64,000 nt of DNA from CAZUAQ01 sp964618455 (GCA_964618455.1 CAZUAQ010000029.1:1-64000), one strand, 5' to 3'. Shown: positions 9,272 through 18,513, counted from the first letter of the stretch. Translations and numbers: made by a program. The notes: a model not told the origin generated them from the letters alone.

Positions 9272-10123
9272 ATGCGACACAGATCGATAGGAGTTCAACG
9301 GGGTAGGCACGGGGTGCTTCTGCTTGGCGTACTGGCAATGTTCGGATGCCAGGGAACCGAGAAGCCGGCCCCAATCCATAACGCACCGGAGCAAACCGAA
9401 ACGTCCGGCCCATCACCAACGGAAGCCCTTCGTACCCGGGCCGCCACGCTGTGGAAGGCGCGAAGCGAGCGGGCGTGGGAAGCCATGTACGCGTTCGAGA
9501 CGCCCGAGCGACGCGCGCAGATTCCGCTGGAAGATTACCTGCCCTGGATCGAGCAGAGTTACCCGTTCAAGCTGCAGGACTACGCGCTGGAGGAGGCTCG
9601 CGTCGATGACGACATGGGCTGGCTCGACGTGACGTATACCTCGACGCTGGTACGCTTCCCGACCGCGCCGCCGCGCGAGACGGAGATCACGGAGAAGTGG
9701 CATCGCGTCGACGCGGAGTGGTATCCCGTTCCGCCGGACAGGGTGGAACTCTACCCGGTGTCGCCCGAACACCGCGATGCCGAACAGGAGGCAGCGCTGC
9801 GGTCCCGCTTCGATCGTTCGTGGACGCTCCGCCGCGAAGGGGATACCGACGCACTCTACCAGATGATTGACCCCGACGATCGCGCCATGGTCGATCCCAC
9901 AGACTTCGCCGAGGGGGAAGCGTTTCACGACTACGTCGACATCGAGGTGCACTGGGTGGAGGCGATCGCCGATCGCGGCCGCGTCAACGTCACCATCACC
10001 TACAAGCTCAAAGACCCCAGCATGACCAAGCTTCCGCCGCAACAACGCCGTCTGACCGAGCAGTGGATCCTGCGCGACGGGCAATGGTACCGCGACCTGG
10101 CGGAAGACCGCAGTCGAGAGTGA
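9272..10123 (+). CDS. Lipoprotein with two NTF2-like repeats
   Basis: This 283-residue protein starts at ATG 9272. A longer reading frame from 9140 lacks a signal at its start, whereas this start gives a standard lipoprotein signal (GVLLLGVLAMFGC). After the lipid-attachment Cys and a Pro/Thr-rich linker come two similar halves, about residues 50-150 and 165-275. Both have the pattern helix (TLWKARSERAWEAMY / SWTLRREGDTDALY), strands, then WY near the end (DAEWYPV / DGQWYRD). This is typical of SnoaL/NTF2-like or DUF4878 folds, which often bind small ligands in the periplasm; no catalytic residue can be assigned. Its TGA overlaps the GTG start of the next gene (GTGA), so the two are translationally coupled. 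Confidence 0.75.
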   Translation: MRHRSIGVQRGRHGVLLLGVLAMFGCQGTEKPAPIHNAPEQTETSGPSPTEALRTRAATLWKARSERAWEAMYAFETPERRAQIPLEDYLPWIEQSYPFKLQDYALEEARVDDDMGWLDVTYTSTLVRFPTAPPRETEITEKWHRVDAEWYPVPPDRVELYPVSPEHRDAEQEAALRSRFDRSWTLRREGDTDALYQMIDPDDRAMVDPTDFAEGEAFHDYVDIEVHWVEAIADRGRVNVTITYKLKDPSMTKLPPQQRRLTEQWILRDGQWYRDLAEDRSRE

Positions 10124-11361
10124 GCGTCCATGTGGATAGGAATGAGCGTTTCAGGCGGCTTGTCTTTATCGCGATCATCACAGGTTGGATTGGCGTGTGG
10201 GGCGTCGGCTGCGTCGAGCATCGTCAGGTCGGTCCCTGGGACATGGCCGCGCTCTCGCGACCGCCGGCCACGACCCCCGCGCCGGGGTTCGAGGCGGACG
10301 GCGTGGAGGCGGTGTTCTACGAAGGGTTGCCGTGGCGGGGCAAGCCCACACGCGTGTTCGCCTGGATCGGTATTCCCGAAACGCGACCGGGCGAGCAGGT
10401 GCCGGCGATGGTGCTGGTGCACGGGGGCGGGGGGACCGCTTTCGAATCGTGGGTGCGGCTCTGGGTGGATCGGGGCTACGCCGCCATCGCCATGGACACC
10501 TGCGGCCACACGGGGCGCGAGGGCAAGCGCGCGCGTCACGCCCACGGCGGGCCGGACGGCTGGGGCGGGTTCGACCAGATCGATGAGCCGCTGGAAGATC
10601 AGTGGCCGTACCACGCCGTCGCCGACGTCATCCTGGCCCATTCGCTGATCCGCGCGGTGCCCGAGGTCGACGCTTCCCGCATCGGCCTGACGGGGATCTC
10701 CTGGGGCGGCTATCTCACCTGTGTCGCCGCCGCCGTCGACGATCGCTTCCGGTTCGCCGCGCCGGTGTACGGTTGCGGATTCATCGGTCGCGCGGCGGTC
10801 TGGGACGGCATCTTCGCCGACATGGGCCCGGAGAAGGCAGCCCTGTGGCGGGAACTGTGGGATCCGTCGCAGTTCCTCGACAATGTCACCATGCCGATGT
10901 TGTGGGTCACCGGCACAAACGACCGTTTCTTCCCGATGGACGCGCTGCAGGATTCATATCGGCTGGTACAGGGGCCGCATACGTTATGCATTCGGTTGCG
11001 GATGATTCACGGCCATGGCGGTCCCGGTGAGAAGCCGCCGGAGATTCATGCGCTGGCGGATCATCTGCTCAAGGGCGGTCCGCCTCTTGCGCGCATCACC
11101 GGCCAGGAGCGAGGCGAACACCAAGCATGGGTCACGTTCGAGAGCGACGTCCATGTCGCTCGGGCGGAGGTCTGCTTCACGCGCGACGATGGTCCATGGC
11201 TGGATCGGCACTGGGAGACCGTCGACGCATCGATCGATCGTGAACGCGGCCGTGTTGAGGCTATCGTTCCCGACGACGCGACGGTGTACTACGTCAATCT
11301 CATCGACGCGCGCGGCTGTATCGTGAGCAGCGAGCACGAAGAACGGACGCCGGAAGGGTAA
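10120..11361 (+). CDS. Lipoprotein alpha/beta-hydrolase (acetyl esterase/dienelactone hydrolase type)
   Basis: The GTG at 10120 overlaps the preceding stop codon and gives 413 residues. The N-terminus is a lipoprotein signal (IAIITGWIGVWGVGC). The body has an alpha/beta-hydrolase fold: oxyanion region LVHGGGGTAF, nucleophile elbow GISWGG (Ser), acid region TGTNDRFFP (Asp) and catalytic His in MIHGHG. This arrangement matches acetyl xylan esterase-like and prolyl oligopeptidase-like hydrolases. A C-terminal beta-rich domain (about residues 330-410) follows, as in PhoPQ-activated or glucuronoyl-type esterases with an added Ig-like part. It probably acts on an ester in a polysaccharide or xenobiotic outside the cytoplasm. 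Confidence 0.8.
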   Translation: MSVHVDRNERFRRLVFIAIITGWIGVWGVGCVEHRQVGPWDMAALSRPPATTPAPGFEADGVEAVFYEGLPWRGKPTRVFAWIGIPETRPGEQVPAMVLVHGGGGTAFESWVRLWVDRGYAAIAMDTCGHTGREGKRARHAHGGPDGWGGFDQIDEPLEDQWPYHAVADVILAHSLIRAVPEVDASRIGLTGISWGGYLTCVAAAVDDRFRFAAPVYGCGFIGRAAVWDGIFADMGPEKAALWRELWDPSQFLDNVTMPMLWVTGTNDRFFPMDALQDSYRLVQGPHTLCIRLRMIHGHGGPGEKPPEIHALADHLLKGGPPLARITGQERGEHQAWVTFESDVHVARAEVCFTRDDGPWLDRHWETVDASIDRERGRVEAIVPDDATVYYVNLIDARGCIVSSEHEERTPEG

Positions 11362-11395
11362 GCCGGTGCCGGATGTGAGTGAGTTCGTGGCTTTG

Positions 11396-11423
11396 TTGAA
11401 TCACCCCTGACGCGCGATACACT
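11396..11423 (+). promoter_or_regulatory. Sigma70-like promoter next to a start codon (possible leaderless mRNA)
   Basis: TTGAAT, a 16-bp spacer and TACACT end 7 nt before ATG 11431. There is no Shine-Dalgarno sequence between the -10 box and the start, so transcription would begin at or next to the ATG. Confidence 0.5.
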
Positions 11424-11430
11424 GGACCGC

Positions 11431-12024
11431 ATGGCCGACGTGCGTTCGCCGAAACCCGTGAATCTCGTCTGCGGACTAATCTCCGCCGATCCGGATCTGA
11501 TGCGCCGCGCGATTCAGCTTCTTCGCGGCTACCAGGGCCCAACGGATCACGTCAGCGACATCGGGCCCTTCGACATGACCGACTACTACGCACTGGAAAT
11601 GGGCGAGGACCTGCAGCGGCAGTTCGTCTCCTTCGAGAATCTCATCGACCCCGGGGCCCTGGCGGGGGTCAAGCTGCTGACCAACGAACTGGAGCGGCGG
11701 ATCTGCGCGGACCTGGCGCTGCCGGAGGATCGCCGGCTGGTGAATCTCGACCCGGGCTATGTGACGCTGGCCAAGGTGGTCCTGGCGACCACGAAAGATT
11801 TCTCGCATCGCGTGTACCTGCGCGATGGCATCTACGCCGAGAGCACGCTGCGGTGGCTTGACGGGAAATGGTTCGCATGGCCGTGGACCTATCCCGACTA
11901 CGCGTCGGAACGTTACCACGCGTTCTTCACGCAGGTCCGCGAGAGCTTTCGCGAAAAGCTGACACGCCGGGCGGAATCCGAATTCGACACGTCGCGGCAG
12001 GGCGAAGCGGGAGGTCCGGCGTGA
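11431..12024 (+). CDS. DUF4416 family protein
   Basis: This 197-residue protein matches the DUF4416 family in length and landmarks: PVNLVCGLISADP near the N-terminus, FDMTDYYALEMG, LTNELE, VNLDPGYVTLAKVVLATTK and the C-terminal TYPDYASERYHAFF. The family is common in planctomycetes, Deltaproteobacteria and Thermodesulfobacteria, and its function is not established. There is no signal peptide, so it is cytoplasmic. It has no ribosome binding site and a promoter immediately upstream. Its stop codon overlaps the GTG of the next gene (GTGA), tying its expression to the glycosyltransferase. Confidence 0.85.
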   Translation: MADVRSPKPVNLVCGLISADPDLMRRAIQLLRGYQGPTDHVSDIGPFDMTDYYALEMGEDLQRQFVSFENLIDPGALAGVKLLTNELERRICADLALPEDRRLVNLDPGYVTLAKVVLATTKDFSHRVYLRDGIYAESTLRWLDGKWFAWPWTYPDYASERYHAFFTQVRESFREKLTRRAESEFDTSRQGEAGGPA

Positions 12025-13133
12025 GCGGGGGGCAGGCGTTGCTGCTGGGCGGAGCCGCGCTGACCGCCTCGTTCTTCATCAGCCTGCTGCTGACGCCGAT
12101 CGTCCGGCGCATGGCGTTGCGGCGCGGTTTCGTGGATCACCCCAAACGCGAGTCGCACAAGGCGCATCCGCGCACCGTCGCGTTCGGCGGCGGCGTGGCC
12201 ATCACCGCCGCCATCGTGCTGCCCATGCTCGGGGTGATCGCCCTGTCGTTTATCAGCCCGTCTTTGTCGGGCGAAGGTTCCGAAGGGCTGTCGCCGAACT
12301 GGTCGGCGTGGATGGGCGGTGTGCGGCTCAAGGCCGGAACCGGGGTAGCCATCCTGCTCGGTGCGCTGGTTCTGCATGCCATGGGGCTCATGGACGACCG
12401 TCGCTCGCTTGGGGCGATGACGAAATTGATCATTCAGGCGGCGGTCGCGCTGATCCTGACCGTCGGGTTCGAGATCCGCGTCGTCGAAGCCTTCGTGGGG
12501 ACGATCCCCGCCGCGATCCTGACGGCGTTGTGGATCGTAACACTGACCAATGCGTTCAACTTCCTGGACAACATGGACGGCCTCTCCGGGGGTGTGGCAT
12601 TTCTGGCGTCGGTGATTCTTGCCGCCACGGCGTTTCGTGCGGGGCAGATCTTCGTCCCTTGTTCGCTGATGCTGGTGGCCGGGGCAGTGCTCGGGTTCCT
12701 CATGTTCAACTTTCCGCCGGCGTCGATATTCATGGGCGATGCGGGAAGCCTGGTGATCGGCTACTTCCTGGCGGTGTTCACCGTGCTGACCACGTTCTAC
12801 GACCCGGAACAGGGGCGGACACCCTTCGGCGTGCTCGTGCCGGTCGTCGTCTTCGCGATTCCGTTGTATGACCTGCTGAGCGTCACGTGGCATCGCTACC
12901 GTAGCGGGCGCAGCATCTTCTCCGCGGATCGCGGTCATTTCTCGCACCGCCTCGTTCAACTCGGCATGTCACCCACCTCCGCCGTGCTGACCATCTACTT
13001 GGCGACGCTTGCGACGGCCCTGCCTGCCATGCTCCTTCCGCAACTCGGATGGACCGGAGCCGTGCTGGTCGGCGGGCAGTGCGTGTGTATCGTGTCGATC
13101 ATTGCCATCCTGGAATCGCGCCATGGCCGATAA
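12021..13133 (+). CDS. Polyprenyl-phosphate sugar-1-phosphate transferase (WecA/MraY family)
   Basis: The GTG start at 12021 lies 6 nt after GGGAGG and overlaps the previous stop, giving 370 residues. The protein is a multi-pass membrane enzyme of glycosyltransferase family 4. Hallmarks are the Asp pair in MDDRRSLGAMTK (residue about 125), NFLDNMDGLSGG (about 179), MGDAGSLVIGY (about 238) and the His-containing loop GHFSHRLVQLG (about 303). These enzymes transfer a sugar-1-phosphate (usually GlcNAc-1-P) from UDP to undecaprenyl phosphate, the first membrane step of O-antigen, teichoic acid or other glycan synthesis. The neighbouring O-antigen-ligase-like gene fits that role. MraY is less likely because no peptidoglycan genes are nearby. 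Confidence 0.88.
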   Translation: MSGGQALLLGGAALTASFFISLLLTPIVRRMALRRGFVDHPKRESHKAHPRTVAFGGGVAITAAIVLPMLGVIALSFISPSLSGEGSEGLSPNWSAWMGGVRLKAGTGVAILLGALVLHAMGLMDDRRSLGAMTKLIIQAAVALILTVGFEIRVVEAFVGTIPAAILTALWIVTLTNAFNFLDNMDGLSGGVAFLASVILAATAFRAGQIFVPCSLMLVAGAVLGFLMFNFPPASIFMGDAGSLVIGYFLAVFTVLTTFYDPEQGRTPFGVLVPVVVFAIPLYDLLSVTWHRYRSGRSIFSADRGHFSHRLVQLGMSPTSAVLTIYLATLATALPAMLLPQLGWTGAVLVGGQCVCIVSIIAILESRHGR

Positions 13134-15432
13134 GACGTCAACGAAGCGAAAGGCTGCCGCGCGTGACGATAGGCCCGCTGCCGTTTCCCATGCTGCCCCA
13201 TGGAACTGGCGCGCGATCGTGATTGTCGGCATTGCCGTCATCGCGGCGGCTCGACCACTGATATCTGAAACGTACACCGCCGCACTGCACGGCATTTCGA
13301 TGGCGTTGGGTGGCGGCGATCTCTCCCCGGCGGTGACCGCCATGTTCGATTTGGCCATCGTCGGCCTGGCGCTGTTCGCGTCGATCATGATGTGCGTGAA
13401 TCGGCAGGGGTATCGCTGGACCGGGCTGGAACCGGGGGCGCTGCTGATGGTCGTCGCGGCCATCGTGTCCACGATCTTCGCGGGGGACAAACGCGTCGCG
13501 TTGAATGCTTCGGCGGATTGGCTTTGCGCCGTGATGCTGGTGCTGCTGATTCCGCAGGTCGTGCGTTCCCGGCAGGGCGGGCGATTGTTGCTGGCGGTGA
13601 TCGTCGCCTCGGGAGCGGCCTCGGCAACCAAGTCCGCCATGTTCGTGGTCGATGAGCATGACGAGATGGTTCGGCAATACGAGGAGAGCAAGGAATCGTT
13701 CTGGGCGCGGCAGGGGGTGGCCCTGGACGACCCGCAGGTGGAACTGTTCGAGAAGCGGATGATGGCGAAGGAAGCCTCGGGCTTTCTGCCGTTCAGCAAT
13801 GCGCAGGGTTCGCTGCTGGTGCTGTGCGGATTCGCCGCCATGGCCTGCGGCTTGATGCGACCGGCAGGAACGTCGCGCGGGGTGGCGGTGTTCCTGGCCA
13901 TGGTTCTCTGGGGGTCGATCTGGTGGACGCAGAGCAAGGGGGCGGTCATTGCCCTCGTGGCCGGGTTGATGCTTTGGGTGGTGGTATGGCTGCTCCGCGC
14001 GCGACTGGTCCGCCATTCGCGAGAGTCGTGGGTTCTCTTCTGGAGTGCCGTTCTGATCCTCACCGCCGTCGTGGTAATCGGCGCGAGTCTGCGCGGAGGG
14101 TTACCGACGGATTCGTTGCAATTCCGCTGGAACTACTGGCAGGTGTCGCAGGAGATCATCGCCGACCACGTCTGGACTGGAACGGGGGCACACAACTTTG
14201 ACCGGGCGTACATGCAACACAAACCGATCGAGTTCCCGGAGGAGATCAACGATCCGCATAACTTCGTCGTGTCCGTGTTCGCGCAGTGGGGCGTGTTGGG
14301 ACTGGCAGGGCTCGTGGCGATGATGCTCGGCGGATCGTGGACGATATTCCGGGGGATGGGCCGTCGCTCGGTCGAAGGATCGGTGATTTCCGCGACGGAG
14401 GATTCTCCCGGTGCGAATCCGCAGGGGATATCGCGCGGCTGGGTTTTTTTGACCATCCCGGCGTTTCTGTTGATTCGCGCGGTCCTCGTGAGTGTGCAAG
14501 TGCCGTCGCGCGTGATGTTGGAGCTGGTCATCTTCGATCTCGGGCTGTATGGGGTGATCTGGACCGCGGCGTACGTTCTGTTGGTATTGCCTCGCGAAGA
14601 AAGCGAAGACGAGATCGCCATAAGCTGGCTCCTGCCGCTGGCGGTGGGCGTGTTCGCATTCCTGGTGCACAACACGATCGGCTTCTCGCTGTTCGTCCCG
14701 GCAACGCTGACGCCATGGGCGGTGATGCTGGGCGTGCTGCTTGGAGCACTCGCGCCGGTCTCCGCGACCGCCCCTTCGAAGCCGCGCGCCGCGGCTCCAG
14801 TGGCGGTATCCGGGTTGGCGTTGTTCGCTCTGCTCATCCTCGTGGTGATTCCGGTCCGACGGGCGACGAATCTGCTTCACCGCGCGCGGAACGTGTCTCC
14901 CCCGGTGGCGATGGAGCTTTACGAGCGGGCCACCCAGGCGGATCCGCTCGATGCCACGGCGTATGCCGAACTGGCGGAACGGTCGCTGATGGTTCCGGAG
15001 CCGCGTTGGCAGCAGGCCCGCCAAGCACTGGATGCAGCCAAGTCGCGTGATCCGGGCAGGCTGTCACTGCATCGGCTGGAAACGCAGATGCTTGCCCATC
15101 GCTTCGAAATGCTCGGCGAGCAGGAGGATCTGGAAGACGCGATCGCGGCGGCACGAAGTGTGCTCGAGTTGTACCCGGAATCCCCGAACGATGCGGCGGC
15201 GCTCGGAGCGCTGCTCGACCGCGGTAGTGATCAGGGCAACGGAGAGCGGGCACGGGAAGCGATCGCCATGTTTCGACGGGCCCTTGAACTCGATGCCCGC
15301 CGGCCCGCTGAGGAAATCCGCCGGATGCCGGAGTCGTGGCGGCGAAGCCTGGAAGAAAGGACCGCCGGAATCGAGAGTCGCCTCAAGAAATCGGAACGGG
15401 AATCGCCCGCCTCAGAGCCCGTTGACGGCTGA
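13123..15432 (+). CDS. O-antigen ligase/polymerase-like membrane protein with C-terminal TPR domain
   Basis: ATG 13123 overlaps the end of the previous gene by 11 bp and gives 769 residues. The N-terminal two thirds contain about a dozen hydrophobic segments. The periplasmic loop has the Wzy_C/WaaL signature: RWNYWQ, then GTGAHNF, then NDPHNFVVSVFAQWG-LGL (residues about 331-406). The last 200 residues are soluble and helical with TPR-like pattern (ATAYAELAERSL, QARQALDAAKSRDPG, ALELDARRP). Ligases of this family transfer or polymerise lipid-linked glycans at the outer face of the membrane. Together with the preceding phosphoglycosyltransferase it suggests a short polysaccharide-assembly operon. 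Confidence 0.85.
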   Translation: MADKTSTKRKAAARDDRPAAVSHAAPWNWRAIVIVGIAVIAAARPLISETYTAALHGISMALGGGDLSPAVTAMFDLAIVGLALFASIMMCVNRQGYRWTGLEPGALLMVVAAIVSTIFAGDKRVALNASADWLCAVMLVLLIPQVVRSRQGGRLLLAVIVASGAASATKSAMFVVDEHDEMVRQYEESKESFWARQGVALDDPQVELFEKRMMAKEASGFLPFSNAQGSLLVLCGFAAMACGLMRPAGTSRGVAVFLAMVLWGSIWWTQSKGAVIALVAGLMLWVVVWLLRARLVRHSRESWVLFWSAVLILTAVVVIGASLRGGLPTDSLQFRWNYWQVSQEIIADHVWTGTGAHNFDRAYMQHKPIEFPEEINDPHNFVVSVFAQWGVLGLAGLVAMMLGGSWTIFRGMGRRSVEGSVISATEDSPGANPQGISRGWVFLTIPAFLLIRAVLVSVQVPSRVMLELVIFDLGLYGVIWTAAYVLLVLPREESEDEIAISWLLPLAVGVFAFLVHNTIGFSLFVPATLTPWAVMLGVLLGALAPVSATAPSKPRAAAPVAVSGLALFALLILVVIPVRRATNLLHRARNVSPPVAMELYERATQADPLDATAYAELAERSLMVPEPRWQQARQALDAAKSRDPGRLSLHRLETQMLAHRFEMLGEQEDLEDAIAAARSVLELYPESPNDAAALGALLDRGSDQGNGERAREAIAMFRRALELDARRPAEEIRRMPESWRRSLEERTAGIESRLKKSERESPASEPVDG

Positions 15433-15448
15433 AAAGCGCGTGAATCGC

Positions 15449-15476
15449 TTGACGATCCGGTGACGTGGGCTATATT
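15449..15476 (+). promoter_or_regulatory. Sigma70-like promoter upstream of thrS
   Basis: TTGACG, a 16-bp spacer and TATATT lie about 255 bp before the thrS start. If used, it gives a long 5' leader. The remaining gap to 15731 holds only a T7 run at 15682-15688, without a clear hairpin before it. Confidence 0.55.
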
Positions 15477-15731
15477 CATTGGAGTATGCCGAGTGTCCGA
15501 ATTCCACTCGAGGCGGCGACTTGCCGATGGTAGAGTGGACTCCTGAAGTAGGCGGACCCGGCGATTGACGGTTACGATCATGATGAGCACTCTCTTCCAG
15601 ACGCGCACGACGGCATGAAGCGGTTATGTCTCTATCGTTGACATGACTTGCAGCCTGTGACGCGCGCCGCGAAGCGAGTGCTTTTTTTGTGAACGCATGA
15701 ATGGAGTACGAGTCTTCCGGACACTGACGCC

Positions 15732-17933
15732 ATGCCGCAAGTGACCTTACCGGACGGAAAGACGATGGACCTGCCCGCCGGGGCAACGGTCGGCGACGTG
15801 GCTGCGCAGATCGGGCCGGGTCTGGCCAAGGCCGCCATCGCCGGGAAAATCGACGATGAGGTCGTCGATCTGGCGCGGCCGCTGCCGGACTCGTGCACGG
15901 TCGAACTGCTCAAAGCCGATGCCGGCAACGACGAGAGCCTGTACGTCATGCGTCACAGTTGCGCTCACGTGATGGCCGAAGCCATCTGCAGCCTGTTCCC
16001 CGAGACGAAACTGGTCTATGGACCGCCGGTCGAGAACGGCTTCTACTACGACATCGACCTCGCGCGGCCGATCACCCCGGATGACTTCGAAGCCATCGAG
16101 AAGAAGATGGCGGAGATCGTCAAGGAGGATCGTCCGTTTACGCGCTACGCCATGAACCGTGACGAGGGCATGGCCAAGCTGCATGACGAGAACAACCGCT
16201 ACAAGGTGGATAACGCCGAGCGCGCCGAGGGCGAACTCAGCTTTTACATCACCGGCAACGAGCGGGGCAGGCACTTTGAGGATCTCTGTCGCGGTCCGCA
16301 TGTCCCGAGCACGAGTCGCGTCGGCGCGTTCAAGATCATGCAGGTCAGCGGTGCGTACTACCGCGGCGACCAGAACGAGAAACAGCTTCAGCGCGTGTAC
16401 GGCACCGCCTGGCCCGACAAGAAATCCCTCCGGAAGTACCTGAACCAACTCGAGGAAGCCAAGAAGCGCGACCATCGCCGCATCGGCCAGGAACTCAACC
16501 TGTTCACGATTGATCCACTGGTCGGTGGAGGGTTGATTCTCTGGAAGCCCAAGGGCGCCATGGTCCGCACGCTGCTCGAGGATTTCCTGAAGGATGAACT
16601 CATCCGCGGCGGGTACCACCCGGTCTATTCCCCGCACATCGGCAAGCTGAGCCTCTACCGGACCAGCGGGCACTTTCCGTACTACAAGGAGAGCCAGTTT
16701 CCGCCGCTCTTCGAGAGCCGCCGGGCGAAGCTGCTCAATGATCTCTGGGAGGCGGAGCGCGCCCGCGCCAAGGATGCCCCCGACCTGGGAGAGAGCGTCG
16801 GCCAGGTGGGCGATGTCCTGAATCAGATCGAGCAGCACGAGCCGGAACTCTTCGGTATCCTGACCGGTCAGTCGGGCGAGGGCGGCGCGGTATTTCAGCG
16901 CGAACCGGGACACACCGCCGAAAACCTCAAGCTCATCGAGCATCAGTTGGAGGTCGCCGACGGTTTCCTGCTCAAGCCGATGAACTGTCCGCACCACATT
17001 CGCATTTTCGATTCCGAGCCCCGCAGCTACCGCGACCTGCCCATCCGCCTGGCGGAATTCGGCACGGTGTACCGCTGGGAGCAGAGCGGCGAACTCTCCG
17101 GCATGACCCGTGTCCGCGGGTTCACGCAGGATGACGCCCACATCTTCTGCCGTCCGGATCAGCTCCTGGACGAGATCCAGGCATGTGTGAATCTCACGCG
17201 TAAGGTCTTGGATCTGCTGGGTTTAACGGATTACCGCGTTCGGGCAAGCTTGCGGGATCCGTCCAGCGACAAGTATGTCGGCAGCGACGAGAACTGGGAC
17301 CTGGCCGAAAAGGCCGTGCTGGAGACCGTCCGCAGCAGTGGGATGAATTTCAGCGAGGAGCCGGGCGAGGCGGCCTTCTACGGACCGAAGATCGATTTCG
17401 TCGTCAAGGATTGCATCGGCCGGGATTGGCAGCTGGGCACGGTTCAGGTCGATTATAATCTTCCGGAACGGTTCAGCCTTCACTACGTGGGCTCGGACAA
17501 CGCCTCGCACGTGCCGGTCATGATTCACAGGGCGCCGTTTGGTAGTATGGAGCGGTTCGTCGGGATTCTGATCGAGCATTTCGCCGGCGCGTTCCCGCTG
17601 TGGCTGGCGCCGGTGCAGGTTGTGGTGGCGTCGGTCAGCGAGAAGAGTGCCGACTACGCCCGGCAGGTGGAAGCCCGGCTGCGCGCGGCGGACATCCGAT
17701 GCGAACTGGACGTCTCGGCGGAGAAGATCGGGCCGAAGAAGCACCAGGCGCGCAAGGAAAAGGTGCCGTATATCCTCGTGGTCGGTGAGAAGGAAGCGGC
17801 CGAGGGCGCGGTCAACGTGAATGACCGTGACGGGAAGACTCTGGCGACTGAACCGCTTGACGCATTTGTTGAGCGTTGTGAAAAGGAGATTGCCGAACGT
17901 GCCGTTGGAACCGCGGCCGCATCGGGATCATGA
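15732..17933 (+). CDS. thrS: Threonyl-tRNA synthetase
   Basis: This 733-residue class II synthetase charges tRNA-Thr. Domains in order are TGS (1-62), editing domain with HSCAHVMAEA (75-84) and CRGPHVPSTSRVGAF, catalytic core, and C-terminal anticodon-binding domain from about residue 625. Zinc-ligand candidates are the Cys in MNCPHH (419), the His in QDDAHIFC and the His in VMIHRAPFGS. The protein is about 90 residues longer than the usual 640. The excess is an insertion at about 325-408, between GHFPYYKESQFPP and GFLLKPMNCP, just before the first zinc Cys. There is no obvious Shine-Dalgarno, but the TGS domain begins directly at this ATG. infC follows after 79 bp, the classical thrS-infC order. 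Confidence 0.96.
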   Translation: MPQVTLPDGKTMDLPAGATVGDVAAQIGPGLAKAAIAGKIDDEVVDLARPLPDSCTVELLKADAGNDESLYVMRHSCAHVMAEAICSLFPETKLVYGPPVENGFYYDIDLARPITPDDFEAIEKKMAEIVKEDRPFTRYAMNRDEGMAKLHDENNRYKVDNAERAEGELSFYITGNERGRHFEDLCRGPHVPSTSRVGAFKIMQVSGAYYRGDQNEKQLQRVYGTAWPDKKSLRKYLNQLEEAKKRDHRRIGQELNLFTIDPLVGGGLILWKPKGAMVRTLLEDFLKDELIRGGYHPVYSPHIGKLSLYRTSGHFPYYKESQFPPLFESRRAKLLNDLWEAERARAKDAPDLGESVGQVGDVLNQIEQHEPELFGILTGQSGEGGAVFQREPGHTAENLKLIEHQLEVADGFLLKPMNCPHHIRIFDSEPRSYRDLPIRLAEFGTVYRWEQSGELSGMTRVRGFTQDDAHIFCRPDQLLDEIQACVNLTRKVLDLLGLTDYRVRASLRDPSSDKYVGSDENWDLAEKAVLETVRSSGMNFSEEPGEAAFYGPKIDFVVKDCIGRDWQLGTVQVDYNLPERFSLHYVGSDNASHVPVMIHRAPFGSMERFVGILIEHFAGAFPLWLAPVQVVVASVSEKSADYARQVEARLRAADIRCELDVSAEKIGPKKHQARKEKVPYILVVGEKEAAEGAVNVNDRDGKTLATEPLDAFVERCEKEIAERAVGTAAASGS

Positions 17934-18012
17934 GGTGCCTGTTTGACACGATTCGTGTGTCGGCACCGCGAAGAGATACGACAGACGGGTTCCGTGTGCT
18001 TAGGAGAAAGCC

Positions 18013-18513
18013 ATCGCACAATCGCATCGTCGCAATGAGCAGATTCGTTTATCGCCGATCCGCCTGATCGACGAAAACAACGAGCAGCTTGGGATCGTCG
18101 AGACCCATGACGCGCTGACACGGGCGCGCAACGCCGGGCTGGACCTCGTCGAGGTCGCGCCGAACGAGCGCCCTCCGGTCTGCCGGATCATGGACTACGG
18201 CAAGTTCAAGTACTCTGCCAGCAAGAAAAAGCAGAAGAGCCACGAGCAGAAGCTCAAGGAAGTCCGCATGCGTCTCAAGACCAGCGATCACGATCGCGAG
18301 ATCAAGGTCAAGAAGGCGCAGAAGTTCCTGGAGTCGGGCGACAAGGTTCAGTTCACGCTGATCTTCCGAGGCCGGGAACGATTCCACCCCGAGTTGGGAC
18401 AGGAGATCATGAAGGGCATCCTCGAAACCCTCGGGGAGGCCGTCAAGCTCGAACGGGCCCCGCGGAGCGAGGGCTGGCGGATGATCATGATCGTCGCTCC
18501 CGCCAAGAAGTAG
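18013..18513 (+). CDS. infC: Translation initiation factor IF-3 with an ATC start codon
   Basis: This 166-residue protein binds the 30S subunit and controls start-codon selection. The frame is closed by TAG at 18001-18003. The conserved N-terminus (RRNEQIRLSPIRLIDENNEQLG) lies before any ATG, GTG or TTG; the first in-frame ATG (18190) is deep inside the protein. The strong site TAGGAGAAAG is 6 nt before ATC 18013, so ATC must be the start. Non-canonical AUU, AUC or AUA starts are typical of infC and let IF-3 repress its own translation. The C-terminal domain (VKKAQKFLESGDKVQF, RGRERFHPELGQ) is complete. The usual followers rpmI and rplT are absent here; sat comes next after 371 bp. Confidence 0.95.
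   Translation: MAQSHRRNEQIRLSPIRLIDENNEQLGIVETHDALTRARNAGLDLVEVAPNERPPVCRIMDYGKFKYSASKKKQKSHEQKLKEVRMRLKTSDHDREIKVKKAQKFLESGDKVQFTLIFRGRERFHPELGQEIMKGILETLGEAVKLERAPRSEGWRMIMIVAPAKK

Noticed and set aside
18190..18513. infC starting at ATG 18190
   Set aside because: This would remove the whole N-terminal domain, which is present and intact upstream in the same frame.
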